This document shows, in pieces, positions 6,895 to 15,634 of a stretch of DNA of 16,968 nt. The notes beneath the pieces were generated by a model, which was not told where the DNA came from, searched no databases, and was given only the letters and a program-made list of their open reading frames with translations. The DNA is from Treponema sp. UBA4328 (GTDB lineage: Bacteria > Spirochaetota > Spirochaetia > Treponematales > Treponemataceae). How positions within the stretch are numbered: position 1 is the first letter of the stretch; each line of letters starts with the position of its first letter. The DNA lies in contig DGTU01000112.1 of NCBI GenBank assembly GCA_002394465.1, positions 2,670-19,637 of the forward strand. The letters run 5' to 3'. The position numbers were made by a program, and so were the translations under genes.

Positions 6895-8235
6895 ATGAAA
6901 ATGAAATTTGTAAAAGTTGTTGTATCTGTTATTGCGGTACTTATGATTCCGGCAATGGTTTCGGCTCAGGCAGACGTTCAGTTTGTCCAGAAAGTAAGTG
7001 AAGCACTTGATTCTGGAAATATGGCAAAGGCCCTGGCAATGTTTGACAGCATTCCGGCTGCACTGAAAGATGACGTCGGACTTATATGCCTCAAGGCATC
7101 ACTTCAGCTGTCATCAGGAAACGTAAATGAAGCTGACGAGACGGCAAAGGCTCTTCTTGCGGCAAATCCGAATGACATTGACGTCCTTGAACTGAACGTA
7201 ATGACGGCAAAACAGAAAAATGACAAAAAACGCAAGTCAGCACTCATAAAAAAACTCATCTCACTTGACCCCTTTAATGCAGTCGCAAACATTGAACTCG
7301 GTGATGAGCAGGCATTATGGAAAAACTGGCGGAACGGACGCGACTATTACAAGAAGGCACTCCAGAAAGAACCTGAAAATATAGAAGCACTGTTCGGATA
7401 TGGCAAAATGTGCTATTACCGTGAAGAAGATGACGAAGCCAGGGGCAGTTTTGAGAAAATCCTGTCCATTGATCCGTCAAATCCTGAAGCAAATGCCTAT
7501 ATGGGAAAACTTTATGCCGAGAGCAAGCAGTATCCGGTTGCCAAGGAGTATGTTTCAAAGGCAATTGCCGCTGATCCTTCAAATACTGACTATTATCTGG
7601 ATTACGGAGTTTACAGCCGCAACCTCGGAAAGTATCAGGATGCTGAAAATTCCTGGAAAAAAATCACGGAGCTTGATCCCGATTACTTCATAGGTTATGC
7701 ATATCTTGCGGGCCTCTACGAAGAACTCGAACAGCCGGACAAGGCACTTGAACAGTACAGGCTTGTCGTCAAGAAAAATCCAAAATACTATTATGCATAT
7801 GAATCACTCGGCCTTCTGGCATGGCATGCAAAGAGTTACGAAGAATCCCTCAGGGCTTTTGAGCAGGCCCGCAACCAGAATCCGGAAAGCCTGTCGTATA
7901 CGCTTATGATCTGTGCCTGCTACATGAAACTTAACAAGGTTCAGGAACTGCGCAAGTTTACGGAAACCGTAATGAAAAAACAGGACAGAAAGAGTCTTGA
8001 TTACCTTCTTGTTAGAATGTACCATGATAAAGGCGGCGATGCTCCTACACTTCTGAAAGTTCAGGATGAAAAAAACAGGACTAAACGTGGAAGGGCTCTC
8101 TTTTATATGGCTCTTTTCTATGAATTAACCGGAAAGGACAGCCTCGCCCATAAATATTACAATGAGATAGCCGGAATGGACGGTGCAATGTTCTTTGAAT
8201 ACAGGCTTGCACTCTGGGCTTCTCAGGGAAAATAG
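6895..8235 (+). CDS. Secreted tetratricopeptide repeat (TPR) protein, 446 aa
   Basis: A signal peptide is clear: basic MKMKFVK, a hydrophobic core at about 8-20 and an AxA-like site VSA before Q25. The mature protein is therefore exported to the periplasm. Residues from about 30 to 400 are helix-turn-helix repeats of about 34 residues with TPR signatures. Examples are ALFGYGKMCYYREEDDEAR, EANAYMGKLYAESKQYPVAK, YYYAYESLGLLAWHAKSYEE and recurring 'DPxNxxA/Y' turns. I count roughly eight to ten repeats. Such proteins usually scaffold protein complexes, and the partner is unknown. GAGG at 6886-6889 supports the ATG at 6895; a second in-frame ATG at 6901 is possible. It is followed after one base by the TraB-family gene, so the two are cotranscribed. 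Confidence 0.9.
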   Translation: MKMKFVKVVVSVIAVLMIPAMVSAQADVQFVQKVSEALDSGNMAKALAMFDSIPAALKDDVGLICLKASLQLSSGNVNEADETAKALLAANPNDIDVLELNVMTAKQKNDKKRKSALIKKLISLDPFNAVANIELGDEQALWKNWRNGRDYYKKALQKEPENIEALFGYGKMCYYREEDDEARGSFEKILSIDPSNPEANAYMGKLYAESKQYPVAKEYVSKAIAADPSNTDYYLDYGVYSRNLGKYQDAENSWKKITELDPDYFIGYAYLAGLYEELEQPDKALEQYRLVVKKNPKYYYAYESLGLLAWHAKSYEESLRAFEQARNQNPESLSYTLMICACYMKLNKVQELRKFTETVMKKQDRKSLDYLLVRMYHDKGGDAPTLLKVQDEKNRTKRGRALFYMALFYELTGKDSLAHKYYNEIAGMDGAMFFEYRLALWASQGK

Positions 8236-8236
8236 A

Positions 8237-9469
8237 ATGTCACAGACAGAAAAAAAACTTCAGCTCAACGGCCGTGAATTCAGGCTTATAGGTACGGCAC
8301 ATGTTTCAAAGGAAAGCTGTGAAGAAGTAAAAAATGCCGTTTCTGCAGAAACTGCAGACTGTGTTGCAATCGAGCTTGATGAACAGCGCTATAAATCACT
8401 CAATGACAGGGAAGCGTGGCGTAAACTTGATATAGTAAAGGTTCTCCGCAATCATCAGGGCTTTCTTCTGCTTGCAAACCTCGTATTGTCGGGATTTCAG
8501 CGCAGGATGGGGCTTAATGTCGGTGTCAGGCCGGGTGATGAAATGCGTGCAGGAATTGAACGTGCACAAGATCTTGGAATTCCTGTAGAAATGGTAGACC
8601 GCCCGATTCAGATTACGCTTAAAAGGGCATGGGCCCGCAATTCACTCTGGGGCAAGTGCAAGCTTCTTGCCACCCTGATTACAAGTGCATTTTCAAAGGA
8701 AGAAGTTTCCGGTGAAGAAATAGAAAGCCTCAAGCAGTCAAATGAAATGGACAGCATGATGAGCGAAATTTCTGAATACATGCCTAAGGTCAAGGAAGTC
8801 CTGATTGACGAACGTGACCGTTTCCTTGCATGTCATATCTGGAAATGCAGTGGCGATAAGGTCGTTGCCGTTCTCGGTGCAGGACATCTTCCGGGAGTTG
8901 AGAGACATCTTAATGCGCTTGCAAAAGGTGAGGAATCTCCTGATACAACTGATATTGAAGGCCTTCCGAAAAAGAGCTTCTTTTCAAGGATTTCAGGCTG
9001 GATTTTCCCGGCCATAATAGTCGGTCTCATTGCAATTGCTGCAGTTTACGGCGGAAAGGAACTCGCATCACAGCTTGCGTGGGACTGGGTAATCTGGAAT
9101 TCATCACTGTCAGCCCTCGGTGCCGTAATTGCAAGAGGCCATCCGCTTACAGTTCTTGTTGCTGCAGTCTGCGCCCCGATCACTTCCCTTGTTCCCGTAA
9201 TCGGCGTCGGAATGTTTACGGGACTTGTTCAGGCCGTAATCGTAAGGCCTAAAGTTTCGGACATGGAAAGCGTTCAGGATGACGTATCTTCAGTCAAAGG
9301 CTTTTACAGAAACAGAATCCTGAGGGTTCTCCTTGTATTCATTCTTTCTACTTTGGGAAGTGCCGCCGGAACCCTGATAGCAAGTGCCGGATTCGTTACA
9401 AGCCTGTGGACTTACATAAAGGATGCCTGCAGTTCAGCCTGGACCTGGCTGAAAAACCTGTTTGCTTGA
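8237..9469 (+). CDS. TraB/PrgY-family membrane protein, 410 aa
   Basis: The family is named after enterococcal pheromone-shutdown proteins and is related to the TIKI metalloproteases, which share two G-x-x-H motifs. Both are present: GTAH at 19-22 and GAGH at 214-217, together with ELDEQR at 46-51 and DERD at 191-194. The N-terminal 230 residues form the putative catalytic domain. The C-terminal part carries about four hydrophobic segments (near 254-272, 290-312, 316-336 and 361-386). Protease activity in bacterial members is not settled, so function is inferred. The ATG at 8237 is one base after the TPR stop (8233-8235), with AGGG about 9 bases upstream inside the TPR gene. This implies coupled expression with the periplasmic TPR protein. 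No strong terminator follows. Confidence 0.88.
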   Translation: MSQTEKKLQLNGREFRLIGTAHVSKESCEEVKNAVSAETADCVAIELDEQRYKSLNDREAWRKLDIVKVLRNHQGFLLLANLVLSGFQRRMGLNVGVRPGDEMRAGIERAQDLGIPVEMVDRPIQITLKRAWARNSLWGKCKLLATLITSAFSKEEVSGEEIESLKQSNEMDSMMSEISEYMPKVKEVLIDERDRFLACHIWKCSGDKVVAVLGAGHLPGVERHLNALAKGEESPDTTDIEGLPKKSFFSRISGWIFPAIIVGLIAIAAVYGGKELASQLAWDWVIWNSSLSALGAVIARGHPLTVLVAAVCAPITSLVPVIGVGMFTGLVQAVIVRPKVSDMESVQDDVSSVKGFYRNRILRVLLVFILSTLGSAAGTLIASAGFVTSLWTYIKDACSSAWTWLKNLFA

Positions 9470-9528
9470 TAAGAACTTTCTTAACCTGAATAATAAAAAA
9501 TTATCGGGATTAAATTATTCAATTTCAC

Positions 9529-9534
9529 TATAAT
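9529..9534 (+). promoter_or_regulatory. -10 box (TATAAT) of the export operon, leaderless spacing
   Basis: A perfect TATAAT ends 6 bases before the ATG at 9541 and directly abuts another in-frame ATG at 9535. No convincing -35 box is seen at 16-18 bases spacing. With initiation about 7 bases downstream, the transcript would begin at the 9541 ATG. Confidence 0.5.
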
Positions 9535-9540
9535 ATGGGC

Positions 9541-11088
9541 ATGAAAAGAACTGTATTTTCATGCCTGTTTTTTTTATTCCTGGCCTCAGTCATTCATTCT
9601 CAGCCGGCCGTGGACGATAAACTTAAAGAACTTCTTTCAGGCTATCTTTCAAATGACCTTCAACTGAAAAAATATACCCTTGAGGCACAGAAAAAAGCCC
9701 TCGCACTTTCCTCGGTTAAAATTGACAACGGAATTGATGTTTCCCTTTCAAGCGGAAATGTCAGCATAACGACCGATATGTCGGATTCTACAAAGATTAC
9801 CTTTACGCCTTCAGTTTCTGCTGCTGTTCCCCAGGCTAATAACCTGTCGCTCGATTTTTCCCTGCCGTATACAGTTGAAGACGGAAACAAAACAGTGGAC
9901 GGAGGTTCGCTTTCCGTTTCTGTCGGAATAATTTCTGATGCAGCTAAAAAACGTAACCTATCCATACTTGAAGCAGAACGTGCGCTGCTTGAGGCAAAGC
10001 GTAATGTAACTGACAGGGCGGTTTCTGCAGAAAAAGAATTCTATTCGGCCCTGAAAAGCCTTTATAATTACGCAATTACGATTCAGACGAAAAAAAATGA
10101 CCTTTACGATGATACCGTTGACCTGAAAGTTCTCGAAACACAGGGGTACAGCAAGACATCTGCAAAATACAGGCAGGCAAGCCTTCAGGTTGACAGTGAC
10201 CGGAGGGCGGTTCATGAGTATGAAAGGCTCTTTGAAAGAGAAACTGCCATATTCGCAATGAAATGCGGAAAGACTTTTACCCGCAGTTCTGCTGCATATG
10301 ATGAAAAAAAAGAAAAGGGTGAAGCTCCGGGAAACTACGATCCTGAAAAAGCCGGAAACCTTGCCTATGAAAGTGCAATGGCTTTTCTCCCTGATTCAAT
10401 TCCAAAGGTAAAGGCTGAACGTATTTTCGAATATGACCGCAATACGTATTCAAAGACTGAAAGCGCAGCCTGGGATAAATATATCGGAGAACTCACCCGC
10501 GAAGCTGACTATGACATGACGCTGACGGCAACAGGTGAATATAAGTTTAATTCTAATACTTCTGGCTATGATGATGCCGGCGGTAAACTTTCCTTCAACT
10601 GGAAAGGAATCAGTGCGAGTGCTGGTGCATATGTTCCGACGGGGAAAAACACCTTTGATTCCGCTTCATCTTTTTCAAAGAATGACAACCCGTATTTTCA
10701 GTTTTCGCTGACGCTTACTCCGAATGAATGGCGGATGGCCGGTATTTCAAAACAGCAGGACGCAATCGATGCTCAGATTGAAGACATCGCCATAAACGAT
10801 GCACATGATGACTATGAAGAAGAAATCCTTGCAAAGGTAAGTACGTTCCATGACATAAAGTGGTCAGAGCGTTCGTATGAAGAAGAATATGACATGTACA
10901 CTAAGCTTGAGTCTGACATGGCAAAATGGCTTGAACAGGGAATCGTAACTGAAAATGATTATCTCGATGCTAAATGCAGCAGGGAGAAGGCAAGGCTTAA
11001 CATTATCATCAATGCAATTGACCTGATTATTTATAATGATGAAGTAAAACTTCTCTTCCATGCGGAAGCAGACGGAGTTGAAAAATGA
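9541..11088 (+). CDS. TolC-like outer-membrane efflux component, 515 aa
   Basis: Predicted outer-membrane or periplasmic channel partner of the downstream exporter. A signal peptide (MKRTVFSCLFFLFLASVIHS, then QPAV) is followed by alternating beta-like and long helical segments. The first helical hairpin includes 'NLSILEAERALLEAKRNVTDRAVSAE' type heptad patterns. A second lies near the end (EEEYDMYTKLESDMAKWLEQ and the helix after it), as expected for the two-fold internal repeat of TolC-type proteins. Two beta-strand stretches (about 70-125 and 320-390) fit the membrane barrel strands. Similarity to the family is structural, so I am fairly but not fully sure. The start is set at 9541, where transcription from TATAAT (9529-9534) should begin. 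ATG 9535 would add two residues and lies inside the unlikely zone before +1. The stop overlaps the adaptor start by 4 bases. Confidence 0.8.
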   Translation: MKRTVFSCLFFLFLASVIHSQPAVDDKLKELLSGYLSNDLQLKKYTLEAQKKALALSSVKIDNGIDVSLSSGNVSITTDMSDSTKITFTPSVSAAVPQANNLSLDFSLPYTVEDGNKTVDGGSLSVSVGIISDAAKKRNLSILEAERALLEAKRNVTDRAVSAEKEFYSALKSLYNYAITIQTKKNDLYDDTVDLKVLETQGYSKTSAKYRQASLQVDSDRRAVHEYERLFERETAIFAMKCGKTFTRSSAAYDEKKEKGEAPGNYDPEKAGNLAYESAMAFLPDSIPKVKAERIFEYDRNTYSKTESAAWDKYIGELTREADYDMTLTATGEYKFNSNTSGYDDAGGKLSFNWKGISASAGAYVPTGKNTFDSASSFSKNDNPYFQFSLTLTPNEWRMAGISKQQDAIDAQIEDIAINDAHDDYEEEILAKVSTFHDIKWSERSYEEEYDMYTKLESDMAKWLEQGIVTENDYLDAKCSREKARLNIIINAIDLIIYNDEVKLLFHAEADGVEK

Positions 11089-12164
11089 AAAATATACTGA
11101 AAAAATTCAGCCGTAAACAGAAATTTATCGCCGGAAGCCTTCTCGGTGTGTTTCTCCTGCTTTTTATCCTCTGGGGAATACGCTGGATTCTTGACAGTCA
11201 GGCAGCATCTGGACAGGTTACATATAAGGTCCGGGAAGAAGTGTATGAGAATGTCATTGAAATTGCCGGAACGGTTGCTGCAGCAAAGTCTCAGACGCTT
11301 CAGTCACTGAATGACGGAACGGTTGTCGGCGTTTATAAAAAGGAAGGTGACAGCGTTAAGGCCGGAGACCTTATCGTTCAGCTTGATGATACGGAACAGC
11401 AGTATAACCTTGCAAACCTTGACTATGAAATTTCGGTTGCACGTCAGAATCAGACGGCCGGTAAAATAAAACTGATGGAGACGCAGCGTAAATCCCTGGT
11501 ACAGAAAATTGCCAACAGAAAAATTGTCGCAACCTTCGACGGAATCATTGCCGCCCTGGACGTAGATGCCGGGGACTATCTTGAAGCAAAGGATGAAATC
11601 GGAACCCTTGTTGATACGAGCTACCTTACTGCTGAAGTTGAAATTGCGGAAACTGATGTTTCAAAGCTTGTAATCGGTCAGAAGGTTAATTTTACGTTCC
11701 CGGCATACGACGGAACCGTGGAAGGCTATCTTGTTTCATATCCTGCAATCGGTGAAGTTACAAGCCGCGGAGCTACCGTTGTCAATGCAAAGGTGCGCAT
11801 AGACGATGTTCCTGACGGCGTTCTCCCGAATTTCAGTTTTACGGGAAAGATATTCATTACGGATCCTGAGAAAAAACTTGTGGTAGAGCGATATGCAGTC
11901 GGACATGACCAGGGTAAGGCCTTTGTTGAAGTCATCGGCCGCGGCGGAAATACAGAAAAGGTTTATGTAGACGTCGTTCCCTATACGGCAGATTACGTTA
12001 ATGTTATAAGCGGACTTGAAGGCGGAGAAATCCTTAAAGCTCAGAGTTCTTCTGAAAAAAGCGGTCGCATGAGAATGCAGACAAAGGGAAAGTCATCAAA
12101 TAACAGTTCAAAGAACAATAATCCCGGCGGAATGGGCAGCTTTGGCGGACCTCCGCCGTTCTAA
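11085..12164 (+). CDS. macA: MacA-like periplasmic adaptor (membrane fusion protein), 359 aa
   Basis: Links the inner-membrane ABC transporter to the outer-membrane channel. An inner-membrane anchor lies at about 14-36. The first lipoyl half with G-DSVKAGDLIVQLD spans roughly 75-101. It is followed by a helical hairpin at about 102-147, the second lipoyl half (IVATFDGIIAALDVDAGDYL) at 147-166 and a beta-barrel domain (TAEVEIAETDVSKLVIGQKV). The C-terminal tail is rich in N, S, G and P, ending GGMGSFGGPPPF, a type of tail often seen in MacA homologues. The hairpin is short, about 22 residues per helix. The gene overlaps the TolC-like gene by ATGA and has GGAG 7 bases before its ATG. Its stop shares one base with the next start. 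Confidence 0.9.
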   Translation: MKNILKKFSRKQKFIAGSLLGVFLLLFILWGIRWILDSQAASGQVTYKVREEVYENVIEIAGTVAAAKSQTLQSLNDGTVVGVYKKEGDSVKAGDLIVQLDDTEQQYNLANLDYEISVARQNQTAGKIKLMETQRKSLVQKIANRKIVATFDGIIAALDVDAGDYLEAKDEIGTLVDTSYLTAEVEIAETDVSKLVIGQKVNFTFPAYDGTVEGYLVSYPAIGEVTSRGATVVNAKVRIDDVPDGVLPNFSFTGKIFITDPEKKLVVERYAVGHDQGKAFVEVIGRGGNTEKVYVDVVPYTADYVNVISGLEGGEILKAQSSSEKSGRMRMQTKGKSSNNSSKNNNPGGMGSFGGPPPF

Positions 12165-12907
12165 TGGAAATGAATATGCCTGATTCTGTAATTTACATGG
12201 AAAACGTAACAAAAGTTTACTCAATGGGCGAAGAGCAGGTTCATGCGCTCCGTGGGATTTCATTCTCCGTGGCTCAGGGAGAATTCCTTTCGATAATGGG
12301 CCCTTCAGGTTCCGGCAAGTCTACGTGCATGAATATGATCGGCTGTCTTGACCGTCCGACTTCGGGTATCGTTAAAATCGGTGGAAAGGAAACAGCCCTT
12401 ATGAGCGAAAAAGAACTTGCTGTCCTCAGGAACAGGACCATAGGCTTTGTCTTTCAGCAGTATCATCTCCTTCCCTCGATGACCGTACTTGAAAATACGA
12501 TGGTTCCGCTCCGCTATCAGGGAATTGAAAGAAACCTGAGGCGGGACATGGCAGCTGCGGCTCTTGAAAAAGTCGGGCTTAAAGACAGGCTTAATCATCT
12601 TCCGAATGAACTTTCAGGCGGACAGAAACAACGTGTCGCAATTGCCCGGGCAACCGTTGCAAGGCCTTCGATTATTCTCGCAGATGAACCGACCGGTGCG
12701 CTTGACAGTTCTACGGGAGAGGCGGTTCTTGAGCTGTTTGATGAAATAAACAGTTCAGGAACTACAATAGTTATCGTTACTCATGATCCGCGCATAGGTG
12801 CGGCTGCCAGACGGTGCATAAGGATTCTTGACGGATTGATACAGAGTGATGAAGTTCAGAAGCCGATATCCTTTGCTGATGCAATGAAAAAGGCAGGTGA
12901 AAAATGA
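12164..12907 (+). CDS. MacB/LolD-type ABC transporter ATP-binding protein, 247 aa
   Basis: ATPase subunit energising the exporter. All hallmarks are present: Walker [10 protein letters not shown] at 46-54, Q loop FQQYHLLP at 97-104, signature LSGGQKQR at 150-157, Walker B IILADEP at 170-176, D loop ALDS and H207 as switch histidine. The GSGKST and QQYHLLP sequences are typical of the MacB/LolD/FtsE group. Unlike E. coli MacB, the ATPase is a separate polypeptide. The ATG at 12164 shares one base with the macA stop; ATG at 12170 and 12176 are in-frame alternatives. A GC-rich hairpin (12144-12157) lies just before. The gene overlaps the permease by ATGA. I leave the symbol blank because MacB and LolD-like assignment cannot be separated here. 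Confidence 0.93.
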   Translation: MEMNMPDSVIYMENVTKVYSMGEEQVHALRGISFSVAQGEFLSIMGPSGSGKSTCMNMIGCLDRPTSGIVKIGGKETALMSEKELAVLRNRTIGFVFQQYHLLPSMTVLENTMVPLRYQGIERNLRRDMAAAALEKVGLKDRLNHLPNELSGGQKQRVAIARATVARPSIILADEPTGALDSSTGEAVLELFDEINSSGTTIVIVTHDPRIGAAARRCIRILDGLIQSDEVQKPISFADAMKKAGEK

Positions 12908-14097
12908 TTGAAGATTTTATCGATGCGTTCAGGAATTTTGCCCGCAGTAAGACAAGGACATTTCTTTCACTTCTCGGCGTTATAATCGGAGTTGCAAGCG
13001 TCATCATTATTACGAGTGTCGGCGCTTCTTCTACAAAGGAAATTGAAAAGTCTTTCGGGTCATCAGGCCTTGACCTCGTCAATGTAATGGAAGGCGGATA
13101 CATGCGAAGGAACCGGGATGCCGTTTCACTGAAATTTGACGAACCTTTCAGGGAAGAAATTTTTAATAACATACATCATCTGAAAAAAGTCTGGTACAAG
13201 AATACTGCTTCATTTACTGTTTCTTACGGCGAAACATCCGTAACTTCAAGTGCAACGGCAATAGAGCCGGGATATCTTGAAATGTGCGGCCTTGCGTTAA
13301 ACTATGGTGAATATTTTACGGTAACAGATGAAGTATACGGTAATCAGAAAGTTATAATCGGAAGTGAAGTTGCTTCCTCGCTTTTCCCGAATGGAGATGC
13401 CGTTGGAAAAAACGTTCTTGTCGTTACGAGCAAAGTTCCGTTTTCATTTGTTGTCTGCGGAGTCCTCAAGGAGCAGTCTGCAGGAATGGAAAACTCTACT
13501 ACAGGCATTTACATTCCGAGGGGCTTTTATTCAAAAAAAATTACTGCGAACCCGACGGCAAATACGATAGTCCTTCAGACCGAAGACCCCTCATATTGTG
13601 CTGACGTCAAAACTGATATAGAAAATTTCATCACGGAAAAATCTGGTACTTCAGGTTCTGTCAGCGTTCAGTCCATGCAGACCATGATTGAGCAGATGAA
13701 TGAAACTATGAGCAGCATGAGTTATATGCTCTCTGCAATTGCTGCAATTTCACTGCTGGTAGGCGGAATCGGCATAATGAACATCATGATTGTAACCGTA
13801 ACAGAACGGCGTCAGGAAATAGGAATCCGTAAGGCACTTGGAGCAAGTCCGTGGTCAATCTGCCGTCAGTTTCTCGTTGAAAGTGCCGGAATTACGCTTC
13901 TTGGCGGAGTCATAGGAATAATTCTCGGAATAGCGCTGAGTTTTGCCGTAGAATACCTGAAGGACAAGCCGTTTGTCATTCAGAGTGGTGCCTGCCTGCT
14001 TGCATTTTTCTTCAGCGTCGCTGTCGGAATATTTTTCGGCTTTTCACCGGCGCGAAGGGCTGCAAAACTCGATCCTGTTGACGCTCTTGCGGGATAA
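12904..14097 (+). CDS. MacB-type ABC transporter permease (MacB_PCD plus FtsX domains), 397 aa
   Basis: Inner-membrane permease of the exporter. It has the four-helix layout of MacB: TM1 at about 19-41 (FLSLLGVIIGVASVIIITS), a large periplasmic domain at about 42-272, and TM2-TM4 at about 274-299, 328-351 and 359-381. The cytoplasmic coupling loop ERRQEIGIRKALGA is at 301-314, and the conserved end SPARRAAKLDPVDAL is at 381-395. The periplasmic region starts with the typical GLDLVNV segment. MacB-type proteins act mechanically to export substrates from the periplasm through TolC. AGG lies in the end of the ATPase gene before the ATG. It is the last gene of the four-gene overlap operon, with no clear terminator before radA. 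Confidence 0.93.
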   Translation: MIEDFIDAFRNFARSKTRTFLSLLGVIIGVASVIIITSVGASSTKEIEKSFGSSGLDLVNVMEGGYMRRNRDAVSLKFDEPFREEIFNNIHHLKKVWYKNTASFTVSYGETSVTSSATAIEPGYLEMCGLALNYGEYFTVTDEVYGNQKVIIGSEVASSLFPNGDAVGKNVLVVTSKVPFSFVVCGVLKEQSAGMENSTTGIYIPRGFYSKKITANPTANTIVLQTEDPSYCADVKTDIENFITEKSGTSGSVSVQSMQTMIEQMNETMSSMSYMLSAIAAISLLVGGIGIMNIMIVTVTERRQEIGIRKALGASPWSICRQFLVESAGITLLGGVIGIILGIALSFAVEYLKDKPFVIQSGACLLAFFFSVAVGIFFGFSPARRAAKLDPVDALAG

Positions 14098-14121
14098 AAA
14101 CGGGAAAAAATCATCTTTTAA

Positions 14122-14130
14122 TGCTATTAT
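14122..14130 (+). promoter_or_regulatory. Extended -10 candidate (TGCTATTAT) for radA, leaderless spacing
   Basis: TG-C-TATTAT ends 6 bases before the ATG at 14137. The bases between are an AT alternation without a ribosome binding site. No good -35 is seen, which an extended -10 box can tolerate. Overlapping TATATA alternatives exist within the AT run, so the exact hexamer is uncertain. Confidence 0.4.
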
Positions 14131-14136
14131 ATATAT

Positions 14137-15516
14137 ATGGCAAAATCAAAAAACATCACCATGTTCAGATGCTCTCAGTGCGGTTATTCCCAGCCAAGAT
14201 GGCTCGGAAGATGTCCTCAGTGCGGAGAATGGAATTCCTTTGAAGAATGCATATCGGATCCCAATGCAAGTACGGCTGCTTTTAAAGTTAACGGCATAAC
14301 CGAAAAAATAAAGCCTCAGCCGCTTTCATCTGTTTCTGCACAGGAAGGCAACCGGCTTGCAACCGGCATCGAAGAGTTTGACCGGGTTCTCGGAGGCGGG
14401 GCAATGCAGAGAAGTGCAGTCCTGATTGGAGGTGAGCCGGGAATAGGAAAAAGTACGCTTCTTCTTCAGACCTGCTGCCAGATTCTCAAAAAGCTTCCCG
14501 TTTCCAGAAAGGATGCAAGAATCCTGTACGTATCAGGAGAAGAATCTGCCGGGCAGATAAAGGGGCGTGCCGACAGGCTTAAGCTTGATGTTACGGGAAT
14601 TGAAATCCTGTGCACGATGCGTCTTGAAGACATACGTGACGCCCTTACTGCGGTCAATCCGCTTTTTGTTGTAGTAGATTCCATTCAGACGGTTTATTCG
14701 GTTGAAGCAGGAATTGTCCCCGGGACCGTTAATCAGCTTAAATTCTGTGCAAATGAACTTATCGGATGGGTAAAGGAACGTGACAGTGTACTTGTCATGA
14801 CGGCGCATGTTACGAAGGAAGGTACGATTGCCGGCCCTAAAAGCCTCGAACATATGGTCGATACGGTAATTTCCTTTGAACGCAACGATGATGAAGTAAG
14901 GTTCCTGCGGGCCGTAAAAAACAGGTTCGGTTCAGTTGATGAGCTTGGAATCTTTGCCATGACTGAAAACGGACTTGAAGGCGTATCTGATCCGAGTACT
15001 ATGTTTATAACCAAACGTTCCGGGGCAACTCCGCCGGGAATTGCCAATACCTGCGTTTTTGAAGGAAGCAGGGCTTTTCTGGTAGAAATCCAGGCGCTTA
15101 CAGTTCCTGCAAAGGCAGCGGTCAGCCGTGTGTACAGCGATAAAATTGACAGTGCCAGGGTAGCCAGGGTAGCGGCTGTGCTTGAGAAACGTACCGGCCT
15201 TAAATTCAGTGAGCAGGATCTTTATATTAACGTTGCAGGCGGCGTACGGCTGTCTGAGAGTGCAATTGATTCAGCGCTTGCTGCGGCACTTTACTCTGCA
15301 AGGACGGATATTCCTGTAGGTGAAAATACCGTCATACTCGGAGAATTGAGCCTTGCAGGTGAGATACGTCCCGTTTACAGGCTTAAGCAGAGGATAAAAA
15401 CTGCACGGGAACTTGGATTCCGGAATGTCTATGTTCCGGAGGATGAAGCTCAGGCCGTAAAGGTTCTTACCGTAAGGGAACTGGTAAAACAGCTTTTTTC
15501 ACAGAATAAAGGTTAA
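14137..15516 (+). CDS. radA: DNA repair protein RadA (RadA/Sms)
   Basis: Hexameric RecA-like ATPase that promotes branch migration during homologous recombination and repair. The 459 residues match the normal family length. An N-terminal zinc finger has C12, C15, C26 and C29 (CSQC...CPQC). Walker A GEPGIGKST is at 99-107, the RecA-fold Walker B ending VVVD at 178-181 and the RadA-specific KNRFG at 261-265. The C-terminal Lon-like domain (about 350-459) shows INVAGGVRLSESAIDSA and GELSLAGEIRPV. There is no Shine-Dalgarno sequence before ATG 14137, and a -10-like box sits 6 bases before it. This supports an independent, possibly leaderless transcript, although readthrough from the export operon 39 bases upstream is possible. 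Confidence 0.97.
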   Translation: MAKSKNITMFRCSQCGYSQPRWLGRCPQCGEWNSFEECISDPNASTAAFKVNGITEKIKPQPLSSVSAQEGNRLATGIEEFDRVLGGGAMQRSAVLIGGEPGIGKSTLLLQTCCQILKKLPVSRKDARILYVSGEESAGQIKGRADRLKLDVTGIEILCTMRLEDIRDALTAVNPLFVVVDSIQTVYSVEAGIVPGTVNQLKFCANELIGWVKERDSVLVMTAHVTKEGTIAGPKSLEHMVDTVISFERNDDEVRFLRAVKNRFGSVDELGIFAMTENGLEGVSDPSTMFITKRSGATPPGIANTCVFEGSRAFLVEIQALTVPAKAAVSRVYSDKIDSARVARVAAVLEKRTGLKFSEQDLYINVAGGVRLSESAIDSALAAALYSARTDIPVGENTVILGELSLAGEIRPVYRLKQRIKTARELGFRNVYVPEDEAQAVKVLTVRELVKQLFSQNKG

Positions 15517-15574
15517 ATATAAGAATATTTTAATTTTTGGGTTAAAAACTTGATTTTTTTCAGAATAAGAGTTA

Positions 15575-15632
15575 AGTTTATATCGGCTTGTAAAAAGCTG
15601 ATAAACTCTCTCCGATGTCTAGCTTGCTAGAC
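15575..15632 (+). other. Structured intergenic RNA region (two hairpins) before the radA terminator
   Basis: Two stems precede the terminator on the plus strand. The first pairs AGTTTAT plus CGGCTT (15575-15589, with a 2-base bulge) with AAGCTGATAAACT (15595-15607). The second is GTCTAG/CTAGAC (15617-15632). ATCGG at 15582-15586 can instead pair with CCGAT at 15612-15616, so two exclusive folds are possible. A promoter-like TTGATT at 15550-15555 with TAAGTT at 15573-15578 lies upstream. It could be just the radA 3' UTR or a roughly 95-base small RNA. I cannot match it to a known RNA family. Confidence 0.4.
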
Positions 15633-15634
15633 GG

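Noticed and set aside
8183..8236. Extended start for the TraB-family gene within the TPR gene
   Set aside because: The extra residues overlap the TPR gene in another frame and precede the conserved domain. ATG 8237 fits the operon spacing.
9470..9534. Terminator after the TraB gene (TAAGAA/TTCTTA inverted repeat near 9469-9482)
   Set aside because: The stem is short and AT-only with a 2-base loop and no following T-run.
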